64,000 nucleotides of DNA from positions 1,124,620 to 1,188,619 of the forward strand of contig JAVLUZ010000144.1 in the NCBI GenBank assembly GCA_036768485.1. Direction: 5' to 3'. The DNA comes from Mermis nigrescens (taxonomy: Eukaryota > Nematoda > Enoplea > Mermithida > Mermithidae). Shown here one piece after another: positions 60,701-64,000 of the stretch. A program made the position numbers and the translations under genes. A model generated the notes under the pieces. It saw only the letters and a list, made by a program, of their open reading frames with translations, was not told the origin of the DNA and did no database searches. The stretch's first letter is position 1. Each line of letters starts with the position of its first letter.

Positions 60701-62779
60701 CTAAGTGTAAACTTGACTCACCCGTCTCCATGAATAAATCTCGTAAAATAGATGCTTGGAGGAATGGAGCAGTCGCGTTGATAAATAGTTCATCGAAAGT
60801 TTTATGCACGCCATCCGACACGGTGAATGGTAGCTTGAAATAATTAGCATATCCGGCGTGCTTAAAATAGATTCTTTCGGCATCAATGTCTCCCTGAGTA
60901 AAAACGTCGCTTCTTGATCTTGTGTCGTTGAGCCAGCGGAAGAAATATCCGTCGGCTACGCGAGAATCAAATGTATATCTGAAGAAGACATTATTACACA
61001 AGGAACGACTTGAAATTGCTCAGGTCATTTTTGGTAAAGAAATGGCATTCTGATTTTGACCAAGAATGAAAAACTCCTAGAGAAGCTAGAAAATCAATTA
61101 TTTCCAAGTTTGTAAATAAGAATCTTTATTTGAGGGAGGTAACGGCCGATTTCGACTGGGGAGGATCCTCATTCTTGCTTCGTACATATAAAATTCTGAG
61201 TAAGTGTTTAGAACAGCTGTTGGTGAGCAACACTAGCACAGCCGACTTGAAGCTTGATTTCGAAGCAAGTGAAAAGGCATGTTAATTCTTTCCAAAAAAT
61301 CTAAGTCCTTAGCCTTTGTTGACTTTATCAGTAAAATCTCATTTAAAATAATGTAATTATGGACGTACAAAATAATCCGACTATGTAAACGCAAGAAGTA
61401 AAGTAGCCATGGTCGTGGATATATGATTTTGATAATACCGTTAGAAGAACTTCACACAATGCTCGACTTACACTTCAGCTCTAAAAACATTTCAAATCAA
61501 AAGACAAAAACTACTTGACGAATTTCTGAAATTTTCAATTTTTTGGATTCTCAATTTTTTTCAATTTTTCGAATTTCTGAATTTTCTATCTCAAAAAGAT
61601 TTCAAAACGAGATTAGCTAAGATTGATTTAAATGTATTTTTGAAGGGGCATACTAAATTCGTCATGATTATCGTGACCGTGTGTCCTTTTGTCATTCCTC
61701 TTAATTCGTCGCATTTACTTGTACTCATTATTTCGTATTACTTGACAATAAATCTTCATTCATTCAAGAAATACATTGAATTTTTGTGCATCACTTGACT
61801 ATTCTTAAGACAAACTTTGGGTTGATAAAGAGGATGAATACAAGATTTGTCGACATCTATACAGGGAACGACCGAAGCTTCGGCTTCGGCCGAAGCTTCG
61901 GCCGAAGCCGAAGCAAGAGCTGGCCGAAGCTTCGGCTTCGGCCGAAGCAAAATTTTGGAGCTTCGGTCGTTCACTGCATCTATATATTTCAGAAATTTGC
62001 ACTACGATTCTAAACCTAATTTTCACACAAAGTTGGGCGTATCTCTCACGTATCACGCAAGAAATAAATATCTTATTCTTCACACTACTTTACACTCCGG
62101 TTTGTTATGTGCAGTATATCTTCCCAGAATGTGATCGTGACGTTGATTAACCAAATTCCGATAAAATAACAAAAAGTCTAAGTGCATGAAAAGAGCCGAG
62201 ATTCTAACAACGAATATTAATCAAAATTAAATTAGAAAAGCTAATAATTTCAAACGCATACTTCAGATTTCTGCTATCGAAATCCTCGTCTTTGTCCTCG
62301 TATCTCAAAATGCGATTATTTATAAATTTTTCGCCACTCTTGACGACGTATAAAACGACTGGAGTGTCCAGTTTCCTCTTGCCGTCCTCGTAAGGCGTTG
62401 GCGGATTATCATTTTGAGCATGAATAACGATGCGCATTTGAATCGGTATTCTCTGTCCTGATTGGTCGGTCGAAAATTTAGATGGTCGAGCTAACAAATC
62501 AAAATCGTCCTCGAAATTTTCACCACCGCCGTGGCGATAAAACACCGAACCTGACTGAATATCTTGGCTTGTAAAAGTTGACCCGTAAAGCAGAGGTTTT
62601 AGCGTTTCGTTTGGATACTGTAGTACGGCGAGTTCGCCGTACTTCGGAACGTTGTCGACGATGAATGTGAAATCGTCCGTTTCTTTTGTAGATATGAACA
62701 AAGTTTCGTTGGTTATTGGCAGAAAGCCACCTTCGTTGACAGTAATGCTTCGATTAATAAGCACTAGGCTAGTCAGGTC
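21412..62779 (-). CDS. CSPG4: CSPG4/NG2 (Kon-tiki)-like transmembrane proteoglycan, C-terminal 16 exons
   Basis: Sixteen exons spliced on the minus strand give about 1685 residues: roughly eleven CSPG repeats (recurring F-T-Q-x-D-I, Y-x-H-x-G, P-x-x-G-x-L motifs), one transmembrane helix, a basic stop-transfer run, about 250 cytoplasmic residues and the C-terminus ENQYWV. Vertebrate CSPG4 ends QYWV, a PDZ ligand for proteins such as GRIP1, MUPP1 and syntenin; its insect counterpart Kon-tiki acts in muscle attachment and glia. FRAS1/FREM proteins also carry CSPG repeats but end differently. Exon phases agree at every junction except exon 3/4. The first exon seen starts in phase 0, so the laminin-G part and the earliest repeats lie beyond the right edge. 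The tail is much longer than the roughly 75 residues of mammalian NG2. Symbol given by homology. Confidence 0.88.
21929..22356 (+). mobile_element. hAT-type MITE, GGCGGAT family, 428 bp
   Basis: Starts CAGTGGCGAATCCAGGATTT and ends CTCTAAATCTGACAGTG, with the GGGGGCGGCCGCCCCC hairpin near the right end. GTTGTATT (21921-21928) and GTTGCATT (22357-22364) are a 7/8 target duplication. Confidence 0.75.
22620..22915 (+). mobile_element. foldback-family arm, 'GACCAGAAACTG' type
   Basis: Second abundant family: CAGACATGCACGTGGGG, a block of AAATTTT-rich DNA, GATCAGAAACTGTGTAATAA, TAGCGCTTATA-like text, CAGACCGCCTGACCCC, GGCCGTATTGTGC. Other copies: about 20250-20465, 23330-23620 (minus), 24275-24480 (minus), 25610-25905, 37025-37345 (minus), 38195-38460 (minus), 51805-52085, 55060-55490, 55500-55700, 60430-60690. 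Confidence 0.65.
24558..24988 (-). repeat. 28-bp minisatellite resembling the adjacent 5' splice site
   Basis: About fifteen units, each reading on the minus strand roughly as TATTTTCGGTAAAAACTAC plus ATTTTT. The genuine donor of exon 15 reads TTTTTGGTAAGAACTTC followed by ATTTTT, in register with the array. Several units keep GGTAAAAA or GGTGAGA at the donor position. Confidence 0.8.
24989..25218 (-). CDS. CSPG4: CSPG4-like exon 15 of window (Ser/Pro-rich cytoplasmic tail)
   Basis: Acceptor GATAATTTTCAG, donor GTAAGAAC; 230 nt, phase 2 in and phase 1 out. Encodes a low-complexity tail segment: QPVSTAQRTASIRSSAAQIP, SPLPSHLTTTAAASRGRSAS, four Cys residues in a CDRQSTCWLNGRGADC stretch, and NGPPPRPATGVF. 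Codons are rich in CpG (TCG, ACG, GCG, CCG), unlike the AT-rich introns. The donor directly abuts a 28-bp tandem array that resembles it. Confidence 0.83.
26050..26650. other. intron segment, partial repeat only
   Basis: Contains a degenerate GTACAAAGATTTTTGG-type fragment (about 26210-26480), related to the nested element at 29385-29838. A 106-codon open frame here has no recognisable domain and no splice logic. Confidence 0.4.
26655..26900 (+). mobile_element. foldback-family arm, GGATAGTGCT type
   Basis: CAGGGCGTGGGGGGTTTGG through GCTAATGGATAGTGCTCGG to TGGTGCCGCCTACCTATGG. Confidence 0.68.
27332..27870 (+). mobile_element. CCAGGCACGTAGCTGG element with GCGC hairpin
   Basis: Left terminus CCAGGCACGTAGCTGG; internal hairpin GGCGCGAAGCGCC at 27752-27764. 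The right end is truncated. Related short forms at 28848-29010 and 55271-55449, and a reversed copy at 53245-53637. Confidence 0.5.
27900..28150 (-). mobile_element. foldback-family arm, GGATAGTGCT type, minus orientation
   Basis: CCATAGGTGGGCGACACC, the reversed core CACTATCCATTGGCATC, and an end in CCCCTACGCCCAGG. Confidence 0.65.
28525..28752. mobile_element. TA-type MITE nested in the 4.26-kb element
   Basis: 228 bp, TATAGTCTGGTTCATTTAAC to AAATGAAACAGACTATA; same family as 11621-11847. Confidence 0.72.
29200..32160. repeat. ~178-bp satellite units in inverted arrays
   Basis: Marker GTACCCCATTATTCAT recurs near 29236, 29870, 30045, 30220, 30403, 30582 and 30762 on the plus strand. Its complement recurs near 30923, 31107, 31285, 31463, 31640, 31818 and 31992. 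Spacing is about 176-183 bp. The plus-strand marker order reverses around 30785. Unit length near a multiple of three keeps frames open but does not indicate coding. Confidence 0.8.
29385..29838. mobile_element. element nested in the satellite array
   Basis: Inverted ends AGCAGCGTTTTTTTGTA and TACAAAAAAACGCT flank about 450 bp that contains a GGCGCTTCGCGCC hairpin (29520-29532). GCATGGA is repeated on both sides, fitting a 7-8 bp target duplication inside one satellite unit. Confidence 0.65.
32783..32956 (-). CDS. CSPG4: CSPG4-like exon 14 of window (proximal cytoplasmic tail)
   Basis: Acceptor TTTATCATACAG, donor GTAAATAT; 174 nt, phase 2 in and phase 2 out. Encodes FDAQKELLQQRLALVSQKPL, then ICDNGDYIRRPMPIKTDTMT and SSGFGSSLEHN. 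The first part could form a short amphipathic helix; Tyr and Ser/Thr residues near basic ones could be phosphorylated (inference). The other two frames are open less far or lack a phase match. Confidence 0.8.
33908..34450. mobile_element. MITE with 24-bp termini AGGGTTGTCTGACAATGACG
   Basis: Left AGGGTTGTCTGACAATGACG and right CGTCATTGTCAGACAACCCT are exact inverted copies, extending to GTAGC / GCTAC. 543 bp, no coding capacity. The termini look like a Tc1/mariner-type element (inference). Confidence 0.75.
34516..35053. mobile_element. long-TIR MITE, TATACAGGTTGGCCCATAAA type
   Basis: The left arm runs ACAGGTTGGCCCATAAAAAA, ATTCCGATTTAACA, CATTGGATAGATAAATG; the right arm is its inverted copy, ending TATGGGCTACTCTGTATA. 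Arms about 140 bp; apparent TA target. Ends 178 bp from the transmembrane exon. Confidence 0.75.
35231..35397 (-). CDS. CSPG4: CSPG4-like exon 13 of window (transmembrane helix)
   Basis: Acceptor AGAATCTTTCAG, donor GTGCGTAT; 167 nt, phase 0 in and phase 2 out. A Pro-rich linker (STPSPPIIEPHPTPR) is followed by a helix of about 21 residues, VIIFVAAPVIFFAVVIIIV, and a strongly basic stop-transfer run (RRVRVGNERRRR). This fixes type I topology: repeats outside, tail inside. Confidence 0.88.
35960..36215. repeat. ~31-bp minisatellite in intron
   Basis: Degenerate units of the form AAAAAGCTAGATTAACATC plus TTTTTTC, about eight copies. Confidence 0.7.
36838..37020 (-). CDS. CSPG4: CSPG4-like exon 12 of window (end of last repeat, juxtamembrane)
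   Basis: Acceptor GAAATGTTCAG, donor GTAAAAAT; 183 nt, phase 0 at both ends. FRDSFDYELRLDGIQPARAR closes the last CSPG repeat (D-x-F pattern). An acidic, Ser/Thr-rich extracellular linker follows (EPPDSTDEVSHTSTGDII). Confidence 0.84.
38489..38660. mobile_element. TA-type MITE, TAGTCTGTTTCACA family
   Basis: 172 bp, ACTCTGTTTCACATAAGTTT to GTGTGAAACAGACTCTA. The orientation of the interior is reversed relative to the 15605 copy. Confidence 0.72.
38736..39021 (-). CDS. CSPG4: CSPG4-like exon 11 of window (CSPG repeat)
   Basis: Acceptor TTGTTTCAAG, donor GTGAATTA; 286 nt, phase 2 in and phase 0 out. Encodes DGWPRYRMQLRPRPL (end of a repeat) and most of the last one: GAGGVFAVDTKTLRLLDE, FVVVEPPKHGRLLTATR, FTYDDVEAGRLRYANK. 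The upstream intron of about 8.1 kb contains the nested hAT complex. Confidence 0.86.
39050..40190. mobile_element. two consecutive foldback pairs of the GACCAGAAACTG family
   Basis: Plus-oriented arms (39050-39370 and 39600-39900) alternate with minus-oriented arms (39375-39590 and 39905-40185), so each pair forms a hairpin of about 0.55 kb. The plus arm contains GACCGGAAACTGTGTAATAG; the minus arm contains its complement with ACAGTTTCTGGTCAATT. Confidence 0.65.
40441..41620. mobile_element. foldback element with 16-17-bp minisatellite arms, second type
   Basis: The left arm (40450-40520) repeats GTGTCCCATTTCCTCG; the right arm (41505-41605) repeats the complement, GAGGAAATGGGACGC. The outermost sequence CTTAAGATCT occurs on both sides. 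The middle holds copies of the two foldback families (about 40670-41150 and 41262-41460). Built like 2815-3860 but with a different unit. Confidence 0.6.
41717..42257. mobile_element. hAT-type MITE, CGTAGCCAG family, 541 bp
   Basis: CAGATCCGTAGCCAG to CTTGGCTACGGGCCTG; TGTACGTA (41709-41716) and TGTACATA (42258-42265) are a 7/8 target duplication. Contains the GGCGCAAAGCGCC hairpin. Second copy at 62881-63479. Confidence 0.75.
43573..44435 (+). pseudogene. hAT transposase C-terminal fragment, interrupted by a MITE
   Basis: Before the MITE the frame reads about 30 residues, with the W-W pair and IAKQYLAA end typical of the hAT dimerisation region. After it the frame gives TSVPSEQLFSCARIIYDT, then the RNRL and LLFLKYNL motifs and a TAA stop. 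The duplicated 8 bp makes it possible to see where the two parts were contiguous. The N-terminal and catalytic parts are missing, so it is dead. Confidence 0.78.
43668..44282 (+). mobile_element. hAT-type MITE, GGCGGAT family, inside a hAT transposase gene
   Basis: CAATGGCGGATCTAGGATTT to TTGAATCCGCCCCTG, 615 bp; CTTGCAGC is duplicated exactly at 43660-43667 and 44283-44290. Contains GCGCGAAACGCC hairpins and the GGCGGCCGCCCCCC end. Confidence 0.85.
45841..46720. mobile_element. element with long terminal inverted repeats (copy B)
   Basis: Arms 45841-46030 and about 46540-46720 are inverted copies (GAAAAATGCTCTGATGAAAC outside). Same build as 10785-11582. Confidence 0.72.
46795..46990 (+). 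mobile_element. foldback-family arm, degenerate
   Basis: GCAATTTTTTGATGCCAATG, GGATAGAATTCGATAAAAAAC, ending GTCGGTGCCGATGTATG. Confidence 0.55.
47158..47277 (-). CDS. CSPG4: CSPG4-like exon 10 of window (120-nt CSPG exon)
   Basis: A small exon identified because exons 9 and 11 leave a half-repeat missing. Acceptor TGCTTTTGAG, donor GTGAGCGC; phase 2 at both ends. It encodes FTQREIDSNKITYIPW then AYQDEFRFAVRRRVTDEFAA, precisely the F-T-Q-x-x-I / Y / D-x-F-x-F-x-V half of a CSPG repeat. Joining to exon 11 creates an N-A-T sequon. Confidence 0.85.
48000..48262 (+). mobile_element. foldback-family arm, GGATAGTGCT type
   Basis: CTTGGGCGTGGTGGAGGGG through GCCAATGGATAGTGCTCGAT to GGTGCCGCCCACTTATGG; ends 86 bp from exon 9. 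Confidence 0.66.
48348..48500 (-). CDS. CSPG4: CSPG4-like exon 9 of window (short CSPG exon)
   Basis: Acceptor ACATTTTTTAG, donor GTTAGTAA; 153 nt, phase 2 in and phase 2 out. Encodes QGVSEIVISSTHLAAEILDM, DSIEYVVIKAPTNGTLLKVG, the first half of a CSPG repeat. The second half is in the small exon at 47158-47277. Confidence 0.85.
49120..49627 (-). CDS. CSPG4: CSPG4-like exon 8 of window (CSPG repeats)
   Basis: Acceptor GTTAATTGCAG, donor GTACGTAT; 508 nt, phase 1 in and phase 2 out. It finishes one repeat (HDHVLFEIYPESERG) and encodes a full one: ISVRRHGLYLITNDDLLAEN, PEQPSNGLLVLGPQ, FFTQQDINDRMVAFLHDGSA, FFTLKISDFERG. It then begins the repeat shared with the next two exons. Confidence 0.87.
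50277..50722 (-). CDS. CSPG4: CSPG4-like exon 7 of window (CSPG repeats)
   Basis: Acceptor CTTTTTAG, donor GTATTGGA; 446 nt, phase 2 in and phase 1 out. Completes the previous repeat (SWITRDGFTFKLIALLASPT) and starts another: KVRFGQKVRLSEQNFNLTRL, ARSPQYGLLIVNGD, LTRDSIVYQHLSDESD. The Y-x-H motif is kept, but the usual glycine after His is replaced by L-S. Confidence 0.86.
51045..51657 (-). mobile_element. hAT-type MITE, GGCGGAT family, nested in a foldback arm
   Basis: CAGGAGCAGATTTAAGGGGC to CCTAAATCCGCCACTG, 613 bp; CCACAAAG (51037-51044) and CCAGAAAG (51658-51665) are a 7/8 target duplication. It splits a copy of the GACCAGAAACTG family (50860-51044 and 51658-51800). Confidence 0.78.
52210..53230. 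other. intron, nothing recognised
   Basis: Part of the intron between exons 6 and 7. An 80-codon plus-strand frame (52635-52877) has no familiar motif and no CSPG signature. Confidence 0.45.
53245..53637 (-). mobile_element. reversed copy of the CCAGGCACGTAGCTGG element
   Basis: Right end GGCCAGCTACGTCTCTGG; internal GGCCGCTTCGCGCC. Left end unclear. Confidence 0.45.
54050..54370. repeat. imperfect GGCTATATAGC tandem repeat
   Basis: Repeated GCTATATAGCCTTTTTGG / AAAAAGGCTATATAGC in both orientations; ends about 60 bases from exon 6. Confidence 0.6.
54428..54749 (-). CDS. CSPG4: CSPG4-like exon 6 of window (CSPG repeats)
   Basis: Acceptor ATATATTCAAAG, donor GTGAGCCA; 322 nt, phase 1 in and phase 2 out. 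It finishes one repeat (DPAGFSFVLTDGKHNSG) and holds most of the next: LTNLHLSAQLKNLHPDRLLY, SPPKYGILTIDG, FTQADIDGKKLHYYQNK. The low-coordinate boundary sits next to an imperfect GCTATATAGCC-type tandem repeat in the intron. Confidence 0.87.
54785..54952. mobile_element. TA-type MITE, TAGTCTGTTTCACA family
   Basis: 168 bp, TATAGTTTGTTTCTTATAAC to GTGTGAAACAGACTATG; ends just upstream of exon 6 (36 bp away on the acceptor side). Confidence 0.7.
55271..55449. mobile_element. short CCAGGCACGTAGCT element inside a foldback arm
   Basis: CCAGGCACGTAGCTCTGG to CCAGCTACGTGCCTGG, about 179 bp; it interrupts a GACCAGAAACTG-family copy between CAGACTGTTTGAA and CTGACCCC. No clean target duplication. 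Confidence 0.62.
56048..56332 (-). CDS. CSPG4: CSPG4-like exon 5 of window (CSPG repeat)
   Basis: Acceptor TTTTGAATAG, donor GTGAGGTT; 285 nt, phase 1 in and phase 1 out, matching both neighbours. Encodes LHLTLGPELLINKPLQVL, ITCENLCAFDSDTPDNQVFF, VQNGQVLIESG, and LNSSRVYFAHDG, which continues into the next exon as HDGSTISDPAGFSF. Confidence 0.86.
56345..57110. other. intron between exons 4 and 5
   Basis: 56345-56540 is a degenerate foldback-family arm (ATTGATAGAGCTTGACTAAA). The rest is AT-rich with nothing recognised. Confidence 0.5.
57116..57788 (-). CDS. CSPG4: CSPG4-like exon 4 of window (CSPG repeats)
   Basis: The longest exon. The reading frame is open with LEWIIYALKKRPKFGDLIL, LTFTQLDVDLGLVQYLHNPD, then a second repeat with LHFVVTTYPSHGMIGM, FTQIQLLSGYIFYVHDGGS, RFTLISQFFGD. 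Donor GTGAGCGA, phase 1. The 5' limit given (before CCGCTGCC, phase 0) keeps the frame with exon 3, and the repeat spacing looks normal. However, the stronger-looking acceptor CCAACCTTAG (exon from 57807) would enter in phase 2 and shift the frame. Confidence 0.75.
58695..59110 (-). CDS. CSPG4: CSPG4-like exon 3 of window (CSPG repeats)
   Basis: Acceptor CTACTTTAAG (phase 1 entry); 416 nt to the likely donor GTAGGCTC (phase 0). It carries a degenerate repeat (FFVTLKDGA, EFFTYEDILEGRLMLIVSN) lacking the Y-x-H-x-G motif, then the start of the next (VSVGGMAVVSSKILQAEVK). An alternative donor six bases earlier also gives phase 0. The phase does not match the best acceptor of exon 4, so this 3' end is the least certain boundary in the gene. 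Confidence 0.75.
59470..60430. other. intron between exons 2 and 3, nothing recognised
   Basis: AT-rich, no exon found. 59200-59470 is a degenerate repeat carrying GGCGCTTTGCGCC. Confidence 0.5.
60722..60978 (-). CDS. CSPG4: CSPG4-like exon 2 of window (CSPG repeat)
   Basis: Acceptor TCTTCTTCAG, donor GTGAGTCA; 257 nt, entering in phase 2 and leaving in phase 1, matching both neighbours. It completes the second repeat: FDSRVADGYFF, SDVFTQGDIDAERIYFKHAG, FKLPFTVSDGVHK, the usual CSPG order of F-T-Q-x-D-I, Y-x-H-x-G and F-x-V-x-D-G. The exon ends at the start of the next repeat (LRDLFMET). Confidence 0.87.
61862..61976. mobile_element. 115-bp hAT MITE made of GAAGCTTCGGC palindromes
   Basis: CAGGGAACGACCGAAGCTTC to GCTTCGGTCGTTCACTG; CATCTATA is duplicated exactly at 61854-61861 and 61977-61984. 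The interior is almost wholly GCTTCGGC / GCCGAAGC repeats. It lies in the intron between exons 1 and 2. Confidence 0.82.
62262..62779 (-). CDS. CSPG4: CSPG4-like exon 1 of window (CSPG repeats)
   Basis: Acceptor TTTTTAAG before GAC (phase 0); donor GTATGCG; 518 nt, ends phase 2. It encodes one whole CSPG repeat: VNEGGFLPITNETL, then VPKYGELAVL, FTSQDIQSGSVFYRHGGG, and a distal strand ending VIHAQNDNPP. It then starts the next repeat (TPVVLYVVKSGEKF, followed by an acidic DKDEDFDSRN stretch). Several N-glycosylation sequons (for example NRS, NET) fit an extracellular position. The upstream exon is not in the window: nothing coding was found between 62780 and 64000. Confidence 0.85.
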
Positions 62780-62880
62780 CTTAAAAATACATAGAAACAT
62801 GCGCAGCAAGGAAATTCTGGAGGTCAGTCACGAAAAATCCTAAAAAGTGTCTTCTTGGATTTAAAACCCATAGGTACACG

Positions 62881-63479
62881 CAGGCTCGTAGCCAGCATTT
62901 TATTTCGGAGGAGGGGGCAAAAATTGAAAGTCAGATATCTTGAGAACTATTAGAGGGTAGTCAAAAATAAGGGCAGTTTTGAACCTTTCTCAACGAGCTC
63001 TATCCAATAATGAAGAAAATTTTCGAAAAAAATTTGAAAATTTCTTAGTTCATTTCATACTCATACACAAAACATATATGGCTTAACTACCCTGATTTCT
63101 CATCGTCCAGTTCATGAACAATTTTTAACTTTTCGTATTTGTATTCAATCTTTCTGCTCTGCAAAGAAAAACCAGAAAATGGTGATTAGGCGCAAAATGT
63201 CAGAAAAATTTGATATGTTCCTCCATGTCTAACTCAAATTTCACAGCTTTAAATGCAAATGCAAAGACTATACAGAAACAATTAATACGGCCCAAGCGCC
63301 GCAAAATTTTATGCTAACTAGCTCAAAAGTACGCAAAAAACCTGTTTTGATGACCTTATAAATGCACTTTGAGAATTTTTTATCTCTTCCTTTGGGGTAC
63401 CCTTGTGGGACACAAATAATTTTTTTGGTTTCGGGAGAGAGGCAACTGCTCCTCTTGAACCCCATTGGCTACGGGCCCG
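62881..63479. mobile_element. hAT-type MITE, CGTAGCCAG family, 599 bp
   Basis: CAGGCTCGTAGCCAG to TTGGCTACGGGCCCG; GGTACACG (62873-62880) and GTTACAAG (63480-63487) are a weak 6/8 target duplication. Clear copy of 41717-42257. Confidence 0.68.
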
Positions 63480-64000
63480 GTTACAAGTCGAAAAATTTTT
63501 TCTATGTTTTAGACGGGCATCGTTTTTTAGAACTTACGAAAACAAAAAAAATTTGAAAAAAATTGGAGTTAATTGAACAAAATTAGTCAAAAAATCTGAC
63601 ACTTCTGAACCAAAATATGGCTAAAACGCCTAAAAACACGTTTCCTGCGATGTTTTATGGAAATATCAATCTGGGGCTCAGCAGCTATTTTGCGGGGCCA
63701 GTACAGCAGTCATCCTGCGAGAGTAAAGCCCCCAGGAACATGCTTAGAAACTGTTTATAAGAAGCAGAGCATTATCTTTTAAAGCTTTTTATTTAAGCAT
63801 ATTAACTTTGTCTCGAATATAAAAATTTAAATCTTGCATTGATATTATGTTTGATCAATATAAATTAGGAAATATTATTAGATTAAATTTTGATAAATCA
63901 ACTCAAAATTTCAGGAAAAAAACGCCATTTGCCGAATAAAAGTGCTGATTATTCGATACAAGTAATGCTTAATTCGCATTACTAGCATATTCAACAAACT

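Noticed and set aside
61756..62134. Several overlapping ASAEAEAS / FGFGRSFGRS frames
   Set aside because: All arise from the palindromic 115-bp MITE.
63268..63465. 65-codon minus-strand frame as an upstream CSPG4-like exon
   Set aside because: Contained in the 62881-63479 MITE and lacks CSPG motifs.

Overview
This is an AT-rich, intron-rich, repeat-laden piece of an animal genome. Two multi-exon genes are recognisable, both on the minus strand. The M6-like gene is closest to arthropod M6, and short words such as TACCTAC and TACATATGTA are common, so an insect or other arthropod is likely. I cannot name the species. No bacterial features, rRNA, CRISPR or operons are present. All assignments come from reading the sequence and from family knowledge; no search was run.

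Gene 1 (minus, 62779 to 21412) is the C-terminal part of a CSPG4/NG2 (Drosophila Kon-tiki) orthologue. I reconstructed 16 exons from reading frame, GT-AG sites and intron phase. They total 5058 nt, about 1685 residues, with one uncertain junction. They encode about eleven CSPG repeats, a transmembrane helix, a long Ser/Pro/Ala-rich cytoplasmic tail, and the C-terminus QYWV, the PDZ-binding end known from vertebrate NG2. The N-terminal laminin-G region and first CSPG repeats must lie beyond base 64000.

Gene 2 (minus, 13053 to 5189) is a complete three-exon M6/PLP-family four-transmembrane protein of 332 residues. The joined exons total 999 nt in phase.

The rest, over 85% of the window, is introns and intergenic DNA filled with non-autonomous transposons, many nested. 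At least seven elements have hAT-like 8-bp target duplications, exact or nearly so. One is a 4.26-kb palindromic element whose arms are inverted ~178-bp satellite arrays. Another is a 1.5-kb hAT remnant with transposase sequence, itself interrupted by a 615-bp hAT MITE. A foldback element with arms of a 17-bp minisatellite sits inside a larger repeat whose second copy shows the empty site. There are also a tRNA-derived SINE with a 13-bp target duplication, long hairpins in introns, several TA-target MITE families, and a minisatellite that looks like repeated copies of the neighbouring exon's 5' splice site.

Layout: 0-5 kb repeats; 5.2-13.05 kb M6; 13-21.4 kb intergenic with MITEs, a SINE and the second copy of the 2.3-5 kb repeat; 21.4-39 kb CSPG4 tail, membrane and last CSPG-repeat exons, with the 4.26-kb element in one intron; 39-47 kb a large intron packed with nested elements; 47-62.8 kb CSPG-repeat exons; 62.8-64 kb intron.
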